Notes: generated by a model from the sequence alone, not told the origin. A stretch of 64,000 nucleotides of DNA from Streptomyces ferrugineus (GCF_015160855.1 NZ_CP063373.1:9833001-9897000), one strand, 5' to 3'. Shown: positions 33,779-43,072, counted from the first letter of the stretch. Made by a program: numbers and translations.

Positions 33779-35985
33779 GCCCGCAGCCGCAGGCAGCCGT
33801 CGGAGCGCCGCTGTCCCGGGTGGACGGACGGCTGAAGGTGACCGGCCAGGCCAAGTACGCCGCCGAGCACGACATCGACGGAGTCGTCCACGCCGTCGTC
33901 GTCGACAGCAGTATCAGCCGCGGCCGTATCACCGGCATGGACACCCGCGACGCCGAAGCCCAGCGCGGCGTGCTGAAGGTCATCAGCCACCGCAACGCGC
34001 CCGAGCTGGCCTACCGCGAGTTCCCCTTCATCCCCTTCCCGGGCGAGCGGATACACATCTTCCAGGACGACCGTGTCCGGTTCTTCGGCCAGCCGGTCGC
34101 GGTCGTGGTGGCCACCACGCTGGAGGCCGCAGAGCACGCCGCGAGCCTGGTCAAAGTCACCTACGACGCCGAGAAGGCCTCGACCGACCTGGACGACGCC
34201 CCGGCCGAAGCCGGACCTCTGCCCTTCGCGCAGCCCTACTCGCGGGGTGACGCCGATAAAGCACTGGATTCCGCGGACGTCCGGATGGAGATGACCTACC
34301 GTCTCTCCCGCAATCACCACAATCCGATGGAGCTGCACGCCACCATCGCCCGCTGGGACGGCGACAAGCTCACCCTGTGGGACAAGACCCAGCACGTGAT
34401 CGGCGTACGGGACGAGCTCGCGTCCGTGTTCGGTATTCCACCGGAGGACGTGCGTGTCCTGACGCCGTTCATCGGCGGCGCCTTCGGCAACGGGCTGCGG
34501 CGGTGGCCGAACGTCACTATCGCCGCGCTCGCCGCACGTGAGGTGAAACGCCCGGTCAAACTCGTCCTGACCCGCCGGCAGATGTACTTCAGCGTGGGGT
34601 TCCGGCCCGCGTACGAGTACAAGCTGCGGCTGGGCAGCAGCCGGCGCGGGCGGCTGACCGCGATGACCCACGACTTCAAGTACGAGACCTCCAGCTACGA
34701 GCGGTTCTGGGAGGCCAACCTGGCGCTGGGGCAGATGCTCTACGCCGTGCCGAACGTCAGCCAGACGCCCCAGATCGTGCCGCTGGATGTCGTCACCCCG
34801 ATCTGGATGCGCGGCCCCGGCTACTCCACGGCCAGCTTCGCCATGGAGACGGCGATGGACGAACTCGCCTACGAACTGCGCATGGACCCGATCGAGCTGC
34901 GGCTGCGCAACGAACCCGACGAAGACCTGTCGAGCGGACACCCCTTCTCCACCCGGCGGCTGCGCGAGTGCTTCCGCGTCGGCGCCGGCAAGTTCGGCTG
35001 GCACCGGCGCAACCCCAAGCCCCGCACCACCCACGACGGCGACTGGCTGATCGGCACCGGCGTGGCCACCGGCTGCTACGACGTCTTCCAGAGCGAGGCC
35101 CATGCCCACGCCAGGCTCGATGCCGACGGCACCGTGGTGGTCCAGTCCGCGACCCATGACGTGGGCACGGGCACGTACACCTCCATGAGCCAGGTCGCCG
35201 CCGACGCCCTCGGCCTGGCGATGCGCCACGTCACCTTCCGGCTCGGCGACTCCAGGATGCCGCCGGCCCCGCCGCAGGGCGCCTCGCAGACCATGGCCAG
35301 CGTGGGAACCGCCGTCCAGAACACCTGCGACAAGCTGCGCCAGCAGGCCATCAAGCTCGCGGTCGAGGACGAGCGCTCACCGCTGCACGGCGTCAACGCC
35401 GACGATGTCGTGGTCCGCGGCGGCCGGATGCATGCGAAGGGCAGCCCCGCGCGGGGGGAGACCTACCGCCAGCTCCTCGCCCGCAACAACCGCACCCACC
35501 TGGAGGCGAGCGGATCCTACTCCCCGGTGCCGGAGCAGGACAGGCGGTTCTCGATGTACGGCTACAGCGCGGTGTTCGCCGAGGTCGCCGTCGACGCCCG
35601 CCTTGGGCTGGTCCGGGTACGGCGGATGCTCAGCGTCTACGACGCGGGCCGGATCATCAGCCCCAAGCTCGCCGACAGCCAGGCCCTGGGCGGAATGATC
35701 CAGGGCATTGGCCAGGCCCTGCTGGAGCACACGGTCACCGACCACCGCGACGGCCGGATCACCAACGCCAACTTCGCCGACTACCTCGTGCCGACCCATG
35801 CCGACATCCCCGACCTGAAGGCCATCTACCTCGACGGAGAGGACTACAAGGCCGACCCCATCGGCGTGAAGAGCCTGGGCGAGCTCGTAATGGTCGGCGT
35901 GGCACCCGCCATCGCCAACGCGGTCTTCCACGCCACCGGCCGCCGCGTCCGCGAACTGCCCATCACCGCCGAAGCCCTCCTCTGA
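33775..35985 (+). CDS. PaoC-like molybdopterin-binding large subunit
   Basis: 736 residues. The GTG at 33775 overlaps the FAD-subunit stop (GTGA) and follows GGAGG. It carries the molybdopterin-binding stretches of xanthine-oxidase-family large subunits: FIGGAFGNGLRRWP, WMRGPGYSTASFAMETAMDE, THDVGTGTYTSM, and GVKSLGELVMVGVAPAIANA near the end with the catalytic Glu. With the two preceding subunits it forms a periplasmic-type aldehyde oxidoreductase. The substrate is unknown; PaoABC oxidises aromatic aldehydes. Confidence 0.94.
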   Translation: MSPQPQAAVGAPLSRVDGRLKVTGQAKYAAEHDIDGVVHAVVVDSSISRGRITGMDTRDAEAQRGVLKVISHRNAPELAYREFPFIPFPGERIHIFQDDRVRFFGQPVAVVVATTLEAAEHAASLVKVTYDAEKASTDLDDAPAEAGPLPFAQPYSRGDADKALDSADVRMEMTYRLSRNHHNPMELHATIARWDGDKLTLWDKTQHVIGVRDELASVFGIPPEDVRVLTPFIGGAFGNGLRRWPNVTIAALAAREVKRPVKLVLTRRQMYFSVGFRPAYEYKLRLGSSRRGRLTAMTHDFKYETSSYERFWEANLALGQMLYAVPNVSQTPQIVPLDVVTPIWMRGPGYSTASFAMETAMDELAYELRMDPIELRLRNEPDEDLSSGHPFSTRRLRECFRVGAGKFGWHRRNPKPRTTHDGDWLIGTGVATGCYDVFQSEAHAHARLDADGTVVVQSATHDVGTGTYTSMSQVAADALGLAMRHVTFRLGDSRMPPAPPQGASQTMASVGTAVQNTCDKLRQQAIKLAVEDERSPLHGVNADDVVVRGGRMHAKGSPARGETYRQLLARNNRTHLEASGSYSPVPEQDRRFSMYGYSAVFAEVAVDARLGLVRVRRMLSVYDAGRIISPKLADSQALGGMIQGIGQALLEHTVTDHRDGRITNANFADYLVPTHADIPDLKAIYLDGEDYKADPIGVKSLGELVMVGVAPAIANAVFHATGRRVRELPITAEALL

Positions 35986-35990
35986 AGCCC

Positions 35991-36043
35991 GGACGGTTCC
36001 CAGGGCCCCTCCCGCCACCCGGCCGGGGCCCTTGGAACCGTCC
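35991..36043 (+). terminator. Hairpin between the large subunit and xdhC genes
   Basis: GGACGGTTCC-CAGGGCCCC pairs with GGGGCCCTTGGAACCGTCC. It may end or attenuate the pao-like transcript, so the xdhC gene may have its own promoter. Confidence 0.65.
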
Positions 36044-36128
36044 CACTGATCGGCCCGCCGCCGCGCCCCTATCCCCCCATGCCGGCGCGGCGGCGGGCTT
36101 CCCCACCACTCACCGAAGGACACCTCTC

Positions 36129-37283
36129 ATGCTGAACATCGCGGACACGCTGTACCGCTGGTGCCGCGAGGACCGCCCCTTCGCCCTGGCCACCGTCATC
36201 CAGGTCCGCGGCAGCGCACCCCTGCCACCCGGCACCGCACTCGCTGTCGACACCGACGGCAACGTGGCCGGCAGCATCTCCGGAGGCTGCGTGGAAGGCG
36301 CCGTCTACGAACTGTGCGGGCAGGTGCTGAAGACGGGCGAGCCCCCGATACGGGCCTCGTTCGGCTACTCCGACGACGACGCGTTCGCCGTCGGCCTGAC
36401 CTGCGGCGGCGAACTGGAGGTCCTGGTCCAGCGGATCGACCCCGCGGACCAGCCCCACCTCACCACCACCCTGGAACAGATGTCGGCCGGTCTGCCCGTC
36501 GCCGTCGCCCAGGTGATCGACGGGCCGCAGCGTCTTCTCGGCCGCACCCTGTCCGTCTTCGGGGGCGGCAGTGCGTACGACGGGACACTGGGCGGCCGTC
36601 AGGAGGACCGGGCGGTGGCCACCCAGGTGCGCGCGCTGCTGCGAGCGGGCCGGACCGCCCGCGTCGAGATCGGCGGCGACGCCGACACCTGCCCGCAGAA
36701 GCTGACGCTCCTGGTCCACACCCAGGCCCCGCCACCCCGCATGCTGATCTTCGGCGCCGTCGACTTCGCCGCCGCCCTCAGCCAGGCCGGACGGCTCCTC
36801 GGCTACCGGGTCACCGTCTGCGACGCCCGCCCCGTGTTCGCCACCCCGGAGCGCTTCCCGCACGCCGACGAAGTCGTCGTCGACTGGCCCCACCGCTACC
36901 TGGAGCACGCCGAGGTCGACGCCCGTACCGCGATCTGCGTCCTCACCCACGACGCCAAGTTCGACATCCCCCTCCTGCGTCTGGCGCTCGGCCTCCCGGT
37001 CGGCTACATCGGCGCGATGGGCTCCCGCCGCACCCACGAACACCGCCTGGAACGTCTGCGGAAGACCGGCGTGCCCGAAGAGCACCTCGCGCTCCTGCAC
37101 TCGCCGATCGGACTGGACCTCGGCGCCCACACCCCCGAAGAGACGGCGATCTCCATCACCGCCGAGATCATCGCCCACCTCAACAACGGCACCGGCCTGC
37201 CCCTGTCCCGCGTTCCCGGCCCCATCCACGGTTCCGCCCCGGTGGCCCGGACGTCGTCACCCGCCGCGCTCGTGGCCGTATGA
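36129..37283 (+). CDS. XdhC/PaoD-type molybdenum cofactor maturation chaperone
   Basis: 384 residues, ATG at 36129. The N-terminal XdhC/CoxI domain has SISGGCVEGAVYE (about 52-64) and CGGELEVLVQ. A C-terminal Rossmann domain has MLIFGAVDFAAALSQAG and GYIGAMGSRRTHEHRLERL. XdhC/PaoD proteins sulfurate the Mo cofactor and insert it into xanthine-oxidase-type subunits. The gene follows the pao-like operon and is followed by moaA, so enzyme and cofactor genes travel together. Confidence 0.92.
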   Translation: MLNIADTLYRWCREDRPFALATVIQVRGSAPLPPGTALAVDTDGNVAGSISGGCVEGAVYELCGQVLKTGEPPIRASFGYSDDDAFAVGLTCGGELEVLVQRIDPADQPHLTTTLEQMSAGLPVAVAQVIDGPQRLLGRTLSVFGGGSAYDGTLGGRQEDRAVATQVRALLRAGRTARVEIGGDADTCPQKLTLLVHTQAPPPRMLIFGAVDFAAALSQAGRLLGYRVTVCDARPVFATPERFPHADEVVVDWPHRYLEHAEVDARTAICVLTHDAKFDIPLLRLALGLPVGYIGAMGSRRTHEHRLERLRKTGVPEEHLALLHSPIGLDLGAHTPEETAISITAEIIAHLNNGTGLPLSRVPGPIHGSAPVARTSSPAALVAV

Positions 37284-37356
37284 CAGCGCGCTCCGAGTCG
37301 CCGCGCGCTCGCTGACGATCCACAAGAATCCGATACGCGTTGAGGAGAGGCCCCAC

Positions 37357-38346
37357 GTGCTCATCGACACCCACGGCCGGGTGGCCACCGATCTCAGGGT
37401 CTCACTGACCGATCGCTGCAATCTGCGCTGCACGTACTGCATGCCCGAGGAGGGCCTGCGGTGGCTGGCCAAGCCCGACCTGCTCACCGACGACGAGATC
37501 GTCCGCCTCGTCGGCATCGCGGTCGGTGCCCTCGGCGTCACCGAGGTCCGTTTCACCGGCGGCGAGCCGCTGCTGCGCCCCGGCCTGGTCGGCATCGTGG
37601 AGCGGGTCGCCGCCCTCGACCCGCGCCCCCGGATGTCCCTCACCACCAACGGCATCGGACTGAAGCACACGGCAACGGCCCTGAAGGCAGCGGGCCTGGA
37701 CCGGGTCAACGTCTCCCTGGACACCCTTCGCCCGGAGGTCTTCAGGACCTTGACCCGCCGGGACCGCCATCAGGACGTCCTCGACGGCATCGCAGCCGCC
37801 CGCGCCGCCGGACTGACCCCCGTGAAGGTCAACTCCGTCCTGATGCCCGGGCTCAACGAGGACGAGGCCCCCGATCTCCTCGCCTGGGCGGTGCGGCACG
37901 AGTACGAGCTGCGCTTCATCGAGCAGATGCCCCTGGACGCCCAGCACGGCTGGAAGCGCGAGGACATGATCACGGCCGGCGACATACTGGCCGCACTGCG
38001 CACCCGCTTCGACCTCACCCCCGAGGACGACGAGGAGCGCGGCTCCGCCCCGGCCGAGCGGTGGCTCGTGAACGGCGGCCCGCACCGCGTTGGTGTGATC
38101 GCATCCCTCACCCGCCCCTTCTGCGCGGCCTGCGACCGCACCCGCCTCACGGCCGACGGCCAGATACGCGCCTGTCTGTTCGCCCGCGAGGAGACCGACC
38201 TGCGTGCCGCGCTCCGCTCGGGCGCCCCGGACGAGGAGATCGCCCGGATCTGGCGTGAGGCGATGTGGGGCAAGAAGGCGGGTTCGGGCCTCGACGATCC
38301 CTCGTTCGTACGGCCGGAAAGGCCGATGTCGGCGATCGGGGGCTGA
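37357..38346 (+). CDS. moaA: GTP 3',8-cyclase
   Basis: 329 residues, GTG at 37357 after GAGGAGAGG. The radical-SAM cluster is CNLRCTYC (C21, C25, C28). FTGGEPLLRPG is the SAM-binding GGE motif. The second 4Fe-4S site is FCAACDRTRLTADGQIRACLF, and the family C-terminal double glycine ends the protein (AIGG). It makes 3',8-cyclo-GTP, the first step of molybdopterin synthesis. A chromosomal copy is likely elsewhere; this one serves the pao-like enzyme cluster. Confidence 0.95.
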   Translation: MLIDTHGRVATDLRVSLTDRCNLRCTYCMPEEGLRWLAKPDLLTDDEIVRLVGIAVGALGVTEVRFTGGEPLLRPGLVGIVERVAALDPRPRMSLTTNGIGLKHTATALKAAGLDRVNVSLDTLRPEVFRTLTRRDRHQDVLDGIAAARAAGLTPVKVNSVLMPGLNEDEAPDLLAWAVRHEYELRFIEQMPLDAQHGWKREDMITAGDILAALRTRFDLTPEDDEERGSAPAERWLVNGGPHRVGVIASLTRPFCAACDRTRLTADGQIRACLFAREETDLRAALRSGAPDEEIARIWREAMWGKKAGSGLDDPSFVRPERPMSAIGG

Positions 38347-38350
38347 CCGA

Positions 38351-38655
38351 GTGGCAGAGAGGCATCGCGGCATGGCAGCCGACCGAGCCCGCGAGCACCC
38401 CGGCGAGCAGGCGCACCCGCGGCCGATCAGGCTGATCGCGATACGGCGGACACCGCTCTCACTCGACGAGGTCTTCCAAGCCGTCGGCGAGGAGGCGGCG
38501 GGCGGGATCGCGCTGTTCGTCGGCACGGTGCGCAACCATGACGCGGGCGCGGACGTGGGCGGCTTGGGGTATTCGTGCCACCCGACGGCGGAGGCCGAGA
38601 TGCGGCGGATCGCGGAGAGGGCCGTGGCGAACCACCCGGTGCGTGCCGCCGTCGT
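38351..38655 (+). pseudogene. moaE: Molybdopterin synthase MoaE, 3'-truncated
   Basis: The GTG at 38351 lies 4 bases after the moaA stop. The protein reads IRLIAIRRTPLSLDEVFQAV, GGIALFVGTVRNHDAG, YSCHPTAEAEMRRIAERAVA and NHPVRA, the first two thirds of MoaE. At about 38655 it stops matching: the half with the active-site lysine (normally after VRA) is absent. The frame then runs antisense through the XRE gene. It is certainly inactive as molybdopterin synthase unless rescued in trans. Confidence 0.82.
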
Positions 38656-39542
38656 CAGCGCAGCGGCTCCGTCTCCCAACTGGCCAGCATCCGCAGGGCT
38701 TCCTCCGAGCGGGAGCCCGGCTCGGCGTGGTAAGTGACCATGCGCATGGGGGCGCCCCCGGGCAGCGCCATGGGTACGTGGACGAGGTCGAACTCTCCCA
38801 CCAGCGGGTGCCGCATCCGCACGGACTCGCCGACGCTCCCGCAGCTCACCTCGTGCCGTGCCCAGAACCGCCGGAACTCCTCACTCTTCTGCGACAACTC
38901 CTCGATCAAGGCAGACAGATAGAGATCCCCGGGGCTTTTCCCGGCGTTCATGCGCAGAGCGCCGGCGATGCTCAGCGCCGTGCGGTCGGGGTCGGCGAAC
39001 CGGTCGCGTGCCTCGGGCGAGAGGAAGATCAGCCGGGCCAGGTTGCGCTCCTCGAGCGGCAGTCGGCCCCAGTCCCCGAAGACGACGGAGGCGAGCCGGT
39101 TCCACCCCAGGATGTCCAGGCGCCGGCTGACGACGTAGGCGGGCACGCCGAGCGTGTCTAGCAGGTGCCGGACACTGGGCCGCAGTCGCTGCGGCGGCGG
39201 CACGGCCTGCGTCGCACTCTGCCGGTCGGGCTCGGCCAGCCGGATCAGATGCTCGCGCTCCTCCTCGTTCAAGTGAAGGGCACGAGCGACGGCGTCCAGC
39301 ACCTCGGCCGACATGGTCTCGCCGTATCCCTGCTCCAGGCGCGCGTAGTACGCGTACGACACCCCCGCCAGCTGTGCCAGCTCCTCGCGCCGCAGCCCGG
39401 GAACCCGCCGCCGCCCGTGCGAGAGCAGGCCAACGTCCTCCGGCCTGATCCGGGCCCTGCGAGAACGCAGGAACTCCCTCAGCTCGGTACGCCGGTCGAG
39501 TCCGGACGTCGCTTGGTCACCGGGCGCCACATATGAAGACAT
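38655..39542 (-). CDS. XRE-family regulator with MmyB-like ligand domain
   Basis: 295 residues, ATG at 39542. The N-terminal helix-turn-helix (about 25-90) contains RRRVPGLRREELAQLAGVSY, then AYYARLEQG. The C-terminal MmyB-like domain (about 115-285) reads VSRRLDILGWNRLASVVFGD and FDLVHVPMALPG, the PAS-like fatty-acid-binding domain of this streptomycete family. Its stop coincides with the break in moaE, so it came with the truncating rearrangement. It may control the divergent-facing neighbourhood or the CrtI-like gene upstream. Confidence 0.88.
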   Translation of the reverse strand: MSSYVAPGDQATSGLDRRTELREFLRSRRARIRPEDVGLLSHGRRRVPGLRREELAQLAGVSYAYYARLEQGYGETMSAEVLDAVARALHLNEEEREHLIRLAEPDRQSATQAVPPPQRLRPSVRHLLDTLGVPAYVVSRRLDILGWNRLASVVFGDWGRLPLEERNLARLIFLSPEARDRFADPDRTALSIAGALRMNAGKSPGDLYLSALIEELSQKSEEFRRFWARHEVSCGSVGESVRMRHPLVGEFDLVHVPMALPGGAPMRMVTYHAEPGSRSEEALRMLASWETEPLR

Positions 39543-39738
39543 CTCTGTCCTCCAGTTTCCGACCTGCCTCGCTGATGTGGGGCAGCCTACGCGGTCCACT
39601 GCCGGAGCACCGCTGGTGCTTCGCGCACTCGGCGAGCACCAGGTCGTCGAGTCCGGCGACCACCTCGCTCTGCCGCCGGCGCCTCTCAGGAGAGCGGGTG
39701 GTCCATTCGGCGTGTGCGCCGGCCGGAGTGTCCGAAGC
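39543..39738. other. Short gap without gene
   Basis: 196 bases between the XRE gene and the end of the CrtI-like gene. No gene or clear hairpin is seen. Confidence 0.4.
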
Positions 39739-41334
39739 TCACCCGGTCGCGAGGTCCCGAAGCACGTCGCGGTCCAGGGCTGCGGAGGCCGCGACGACGC
39801 CGCCCATGATGGCGCCGCTGACGCCGGCCGACGCCACGTCCTGGCCGGTGAGGAGGAGGCCGGGGACGTGGGTGTGGGTGCCGAGGTCACGCAGGGCGAA
39901 CCGCTGCGGTGTGTGGGCGAGAGACATGAAGTCGCCCCTCTCCCTGCCGAGGAAGTGGTTGAAGCTGAGCGGCGTGGCCAGCTCGGTGTGGTCGATGCGG
40001 CCCTCCAGTTGGGGGCGGAAGCGGTAGACCTGGCCCAGTAGTTCCTCGGTGAGCCTGGCCTTGAGGCGCTCGTAGTCGGCGCCCCGGCGCATCCACGCGC
40101 TGTCCGCGTACGGCTCGAACAACGACCAGGTGGTCAGCCCCGCGATGTCGATGGTGGTACGTCCCGGGTACCGGCTTTCCCACGACGGGTCCTTCACGGA
40201 CGGGAAGGTGAGGAAGTACGTCGGCATGGCACGGTGCTCGGGGGCGGCCTCGAACGCGGCTATGTCGCCGTCGATGTCGGGTCCGGCGTGGGCCCAGATG
40301 TTGGAAGGATCCAGGTCGAGCCGGTCGCCGGATTCCCTGATCCCGATGTTGAGCATGACGTACGTCTGTGACGGGCCGATGGCACGCAGAGAGTCGACGA
40401 GCCGGGCGGCGGCGGGAGTCCGGTCCGGCAGCAGCCGGGTCAGTGTGTTGAGCGCACCGGCGTCGCTGATGACCAACGGCGCCTGGAAACTCCTTCCGTC
40501 GGCCATGCGGACGCCGCGGGCCGAGCCCTTGTCGTCCAGCACGACGGTTGCGACGTCCGCGGAGATCAGGACGGCTCCCCCGGCCGCGGTGATGACATCG
40601 GTCGCCGTCTCCGCCAGGCGTGCGGAGCCTCCGACGGGGTAGTTCGCGCCGTCGATGTAGTGACGGATCAGCATGGCGTGCATGCCGAACGAGGCGCGGC
40701 CGGGGGCGAGGGAGTAGTCGCCGTAGTGCCCGCTGAGCACCGCGCGCAGCTCCGCGTCGTCGGTGAGGTCGGTGAGCACCTCGGTGACCGTCCGGTCCGC
40801 GTACGAGCGGAAGGGGGCGGCCATGTCGTCGTACAGGGTGTCTCCCACCGAGTGCGGGAGGCTGCGGTGGGCGAGGTAGGGGCGGGCCGCGCGGTTCGCG
40901 GCATAAACCAGGTCGACGTACTGGTCGATGGCCCCGGACTCGTGGGGGAAGTACTCCTTCATCCGTTCCTTGAACCGCTGCGCGCCGGACCGGTACTCGT
41001 ACTCCCGGTCCCCGATGAAGACCCGGTTGTACACGTCCGGCATGGGAGCCCACTCCAGCTTGCCGCCGCTGATGTGGTCGAAGATCCGGCGCAGGCCGCT
41101 GGTGGGCCGGTGGACATCGCCCATGTAGTGCAGCCCGGCGTCCCATTCGTATCCGGCGCGCCGGAACGTCTGGGTGGCGCCGCCCGCCGTCGAGTGCTTC
41201 TCCAGCACGAGGACCCGTTGTCCGGCCCGGGCCAGGAAGGCGGCCGCGGTCAGACCGCCGATCCCCGATCCGATGACGATCGCGTCCCATGCCTGGCCGG
41301 CGGTACTGCGGTGGTAGCTCTCACCGATGCTCAC
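39739..41334 (-). CDS. CrtI/retinol-saturase-like FAD oxidoreductase
   Basis: 531 residues. The GTG at 41334 follows GGAGGAG; the longer frame to 41550 would enter the divergent regulator. The FAD-binding motif GSGIGG (22-27) is followed by LARAGQRVLVLEKHSTAGG. The C-terminal contact LLTGQDVASAGVSGAIMGGV closes the phytoene-desaturase/carotenoid-isomerase fold. No phytoene or lycopene synthase genes are near, so the substrate need not be a carotenoid. Divergent from an HxlR regulator 85 bases away. Confidence 0.86.
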   Translation of the reverse strand: MSIGESYHRSTAGQAWDAIVIGSGIGGLTAAAFLARAGQRVLVLEKHSTAGGATQTFRRAGYEWDAGLHYMGDVHRPTSGLRRIFDHISGGKLEWAPMPDVYNRVFIGDREYEYRSGAQRFKERMKEYFPHESGAIDQYVDLVYAANRAARPYLAHRSLPHSVGDTLYDDMAAPFRSYADRTVTEVLTDLTDDAELRAVLSGHYGDYSLAPGRASFGMHAMLIRHYIDGANYPVGGSARLAETATDVITAAGGAVLISADVATVVLDDKGSARGVRMADGRSFQAPLVISDAGALNTLTRLLPDRTPAAARLVDSLRAIGPSQTYVMLNIGIRESGDRLDLDPSNIWAHAGPDIDGDIAAFEAAPEHRAMPTYFLTFPSVKDPSWESRYPGRTTIDIAGLTTWSLFEPYADSAWMRRGADYERLKARLTEELLGQVYRFRPQLEGRIDHTELATPLSFNHFLGRERGDFMSLAHTPQRFALRDLGTHTHVPGLLLTGQDVASAGVSGAIMGGVVAASAALDRDVLRDLATG

Positions 41335-41419
41335 GCGGCACTCCTCCATCTGGCTTCGGAAAACAGTAGTCAGCGTACGGGGACGGATAGACTCGGGCAA
41401 CACACAGGGAGAGGGACAC

Positions 41420-41941
41420 GTGAGCGACGCAGCCGAAGCAGCGCCTGGGGGCCACCTGGAGCGGTGGCAGCGGGACGCGTGGGACATCGAACCCGACTCG
41501 ATCAATCTCGCCCTGCGGTCCCTGAGCCCGCGGACGACGGGCGTGATCATCAGGGAGGCCTTCTACGGCACACGCCGCTTCGACGACTTCGAGCGCCATT
41601 GCGGCATCAGCCCGAGCGTGCTGTCCGCCCGCCTGAGGGACCTCGTCGCCGACGGCATCCTGGAGAAGACCCGCTATCGAGCTCCCGGTGCGCGCGGACG
41701 CGACGAGTACCGCCTGACCGACAAGGGCCGCGGCCTGCTGCCCATCCTGATCGCCCTGAACGACTGGGCCGAGCGCTGGATCGTCCCGCCCGGCGCCTCC
41801 ACGCTCTCATTGCTCCACCAGGACTGCGGCAGCGCGGTCCGGACGGTGGTGACCTGCGCCTCCGGCCACGAAATCACCGTGCCCGCCGAGGTCTCCGCGG
41901 CCCCGGGCCCCGGGGCAAGGCCCGCGTCCGCGTCCGATTGA
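41420..41941 (+). CDS. HxlR family winged-helix regulator
   Basis: 173 residues, GTG at 41420 after GGGAGAGGGAC. The winged helix TTGVIIREAFYGTRRFDDFE, then CGISPSVLSARLRDLVADGI and LEKTRYRAPGARGRDEYRLT, is the HxlR signature. A tail with DCGSAVRTVVTC-x5-H may bind a ligand or metal. Divergent from the CrtI-like gene, which it probably controls. Confidence 0.87.
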   Translation: MSDAAEAAPGGHLERWQRDAWDIEPDSINLALRSLSPRTTGVIIREAFYGTRRFDDFERHCGISPSVLSARLRDLVADGILEKTRYRAPGARGRDEYRLTDKGRGLLPILIALNDWAERWIVPPGASTLSLLHQDCGSAVRTVVTCASGHEITVPAEVSAAPGPGARPASASD

Positions 41942-42184
41942 CCGGCGCACAGCGGTGGATGGCGGGGGCGCTGCACCGCGACCGGGACTTCGAGTGCATC
42001 GCCGCCGTCACCGGCCAGGCAGTCCAGTGGTACGGCCCCGAAGTCGGCGAGAGGGCCGCCCCGCGTCGGAAGGCTGCACATTCGCGAAGCGTCCCCGAGC
42101 TGGCCATCCGCCACAGCCGAGCCAAGCGCAGAAGGTCGCCCGCACAGGCGCTCTGCCCGCGCTTCTTCGAAGTCGTGCCCACGG
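41942..42184. other. Gene-poor stretch before att repeat 3
   Basis: A plus-strand frame (RLTGAQRWMAGALHRDRDFE...) continues past the HxlR stop but has no start and no known match. Probably an element remnant next to the att arm. Confidence 0.35.
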
Positions 42185-42380
42185 CGTGCCCGTAAGAGCG
42201 GACAACCACGGTCACCAGCGGTGCGACCAGGCCCACGCAACGGCGTCCGCACAACGAATCCACGCAGGTCACAAGCCATGTGACTGCCGAAGCGCCGTCG
42301 CTTCCCAAGCTGAGAGCGCGAGTTCGATTCTCGTCACCCGCTCCACGACTAAGGCCCAGGTCAGAGACGCGGGCCTTTTT
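42185..42380 (+). repeat. Attachment-site repeat 3 (att with left arm)
   Basis: Bases 42300-42345 again equal the last 46 bases of tRNA-Gly. The left arm (CGTGCCCGTAAGAGCGGACA at 42185) is the same distance from the core as in repeat 2 and remains alignable throughout. The tail differs: the terminator here is AAGGCCC/GGGCCTT (42351-42377) with a T run. It marks the right end of segment II. Confidence 0.88.
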
Positions 42381-42580
42381 GCTGTCCATCGTGATCAGCG
42401 GTCGTGTGCCGTTCTGGCACGGCTGCACCTTCCTGGCGTGCCCTGCGGACTGTTGCGTCGAGTCCGGCGGCAACTTCCTGCTGTCGGTCGTCGTCGGAGT
42501 GCTGGTAGATCGGCGCGGCTTCCGCTGCCATGGCCCAGCCCAGTTCGAGGTCGGCTGGCCTCTGCACGGACGATGGCGGG

Positions 42581-43072
42581 ATGATGGCCGCCATGCGCAT
42601 CCGCATCGACGCCGTCGACCTGCCCGGCCTCGCCTGCCCAGCCTCCGTCGACGGCACGGTCCCGGCGTACGGCAACATCCACGTCGCCGTGCAACGCCGC
42701 GACCGTCCGGCCGAACTCCTCGCGCCACAGCCCGGCGACGCACCGTCCGCGACATGGACCCTGGAGTGCACCACGAGTGCTTCGCCGACCGGCACCGAGG
42801 TCAAAGGCCCCTATGTGCAGGACCGTCTGGGCCGGAGGTTCATCTACCTGTCGTGGGGCACGGTCGACGAGTCGGGCACCTTCACGATGTTCCGCCGCGC
42901 CAAGCTCCTGCTCGACGTCATCCCCGCCGACGTACTCGCCGCCGCCGCACGCGACGGGCTGCTGGTCGGACGCCTCGGCCTGACCGACGCGCAGGGCGGG
43001 CCCCTGTGCGCACGGGTCGAGCCCCCGCACATCACCTGGACCGCCGAACGCGCCGACTCTGAGCAGATGTGA
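42581..43072 (+). CDS. DUF5990 family protein
   Basis: 163 residues from ATG 42581 (ATG at 42584 or 42593 also possible). It has the DUF5990 pattern: an N-terminal beta strand MRIRIDAVDLPGL, the central VAVQRRDRPAELLAPQPGDA, GPYVQDRLGRRFIYLSWGT and a C-terminal HITWTAERAD. A small cytoplasmic all-beta protein of unknown function. The first gene after att repeat 3. Confidence 0.8.
   Translation: MMAAMRIRIDAVDLPGLACPASVDGTVPAYGNIHVAVQRRDRPAELLAPQPGDAPSATWTLECTTSASPTGTEVKGPYVQDRLGRRFIYLSWGTVDESGTFTMFRRAKLLLDVIPADVLAAAARDGLLVGRLGLTDAQGGPLCARVEPPHITWTAERADSEQM

Noticed and set aside
38351..38655. Functional moaE
   Set aside because: The C-terminal half with the catalytic lysine is absent.
39739..41334. 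Carotenoid biosynthesis cluster
   Set aside because: Only one CrtI-like gene is present; there are no synthase or cyclase genes.
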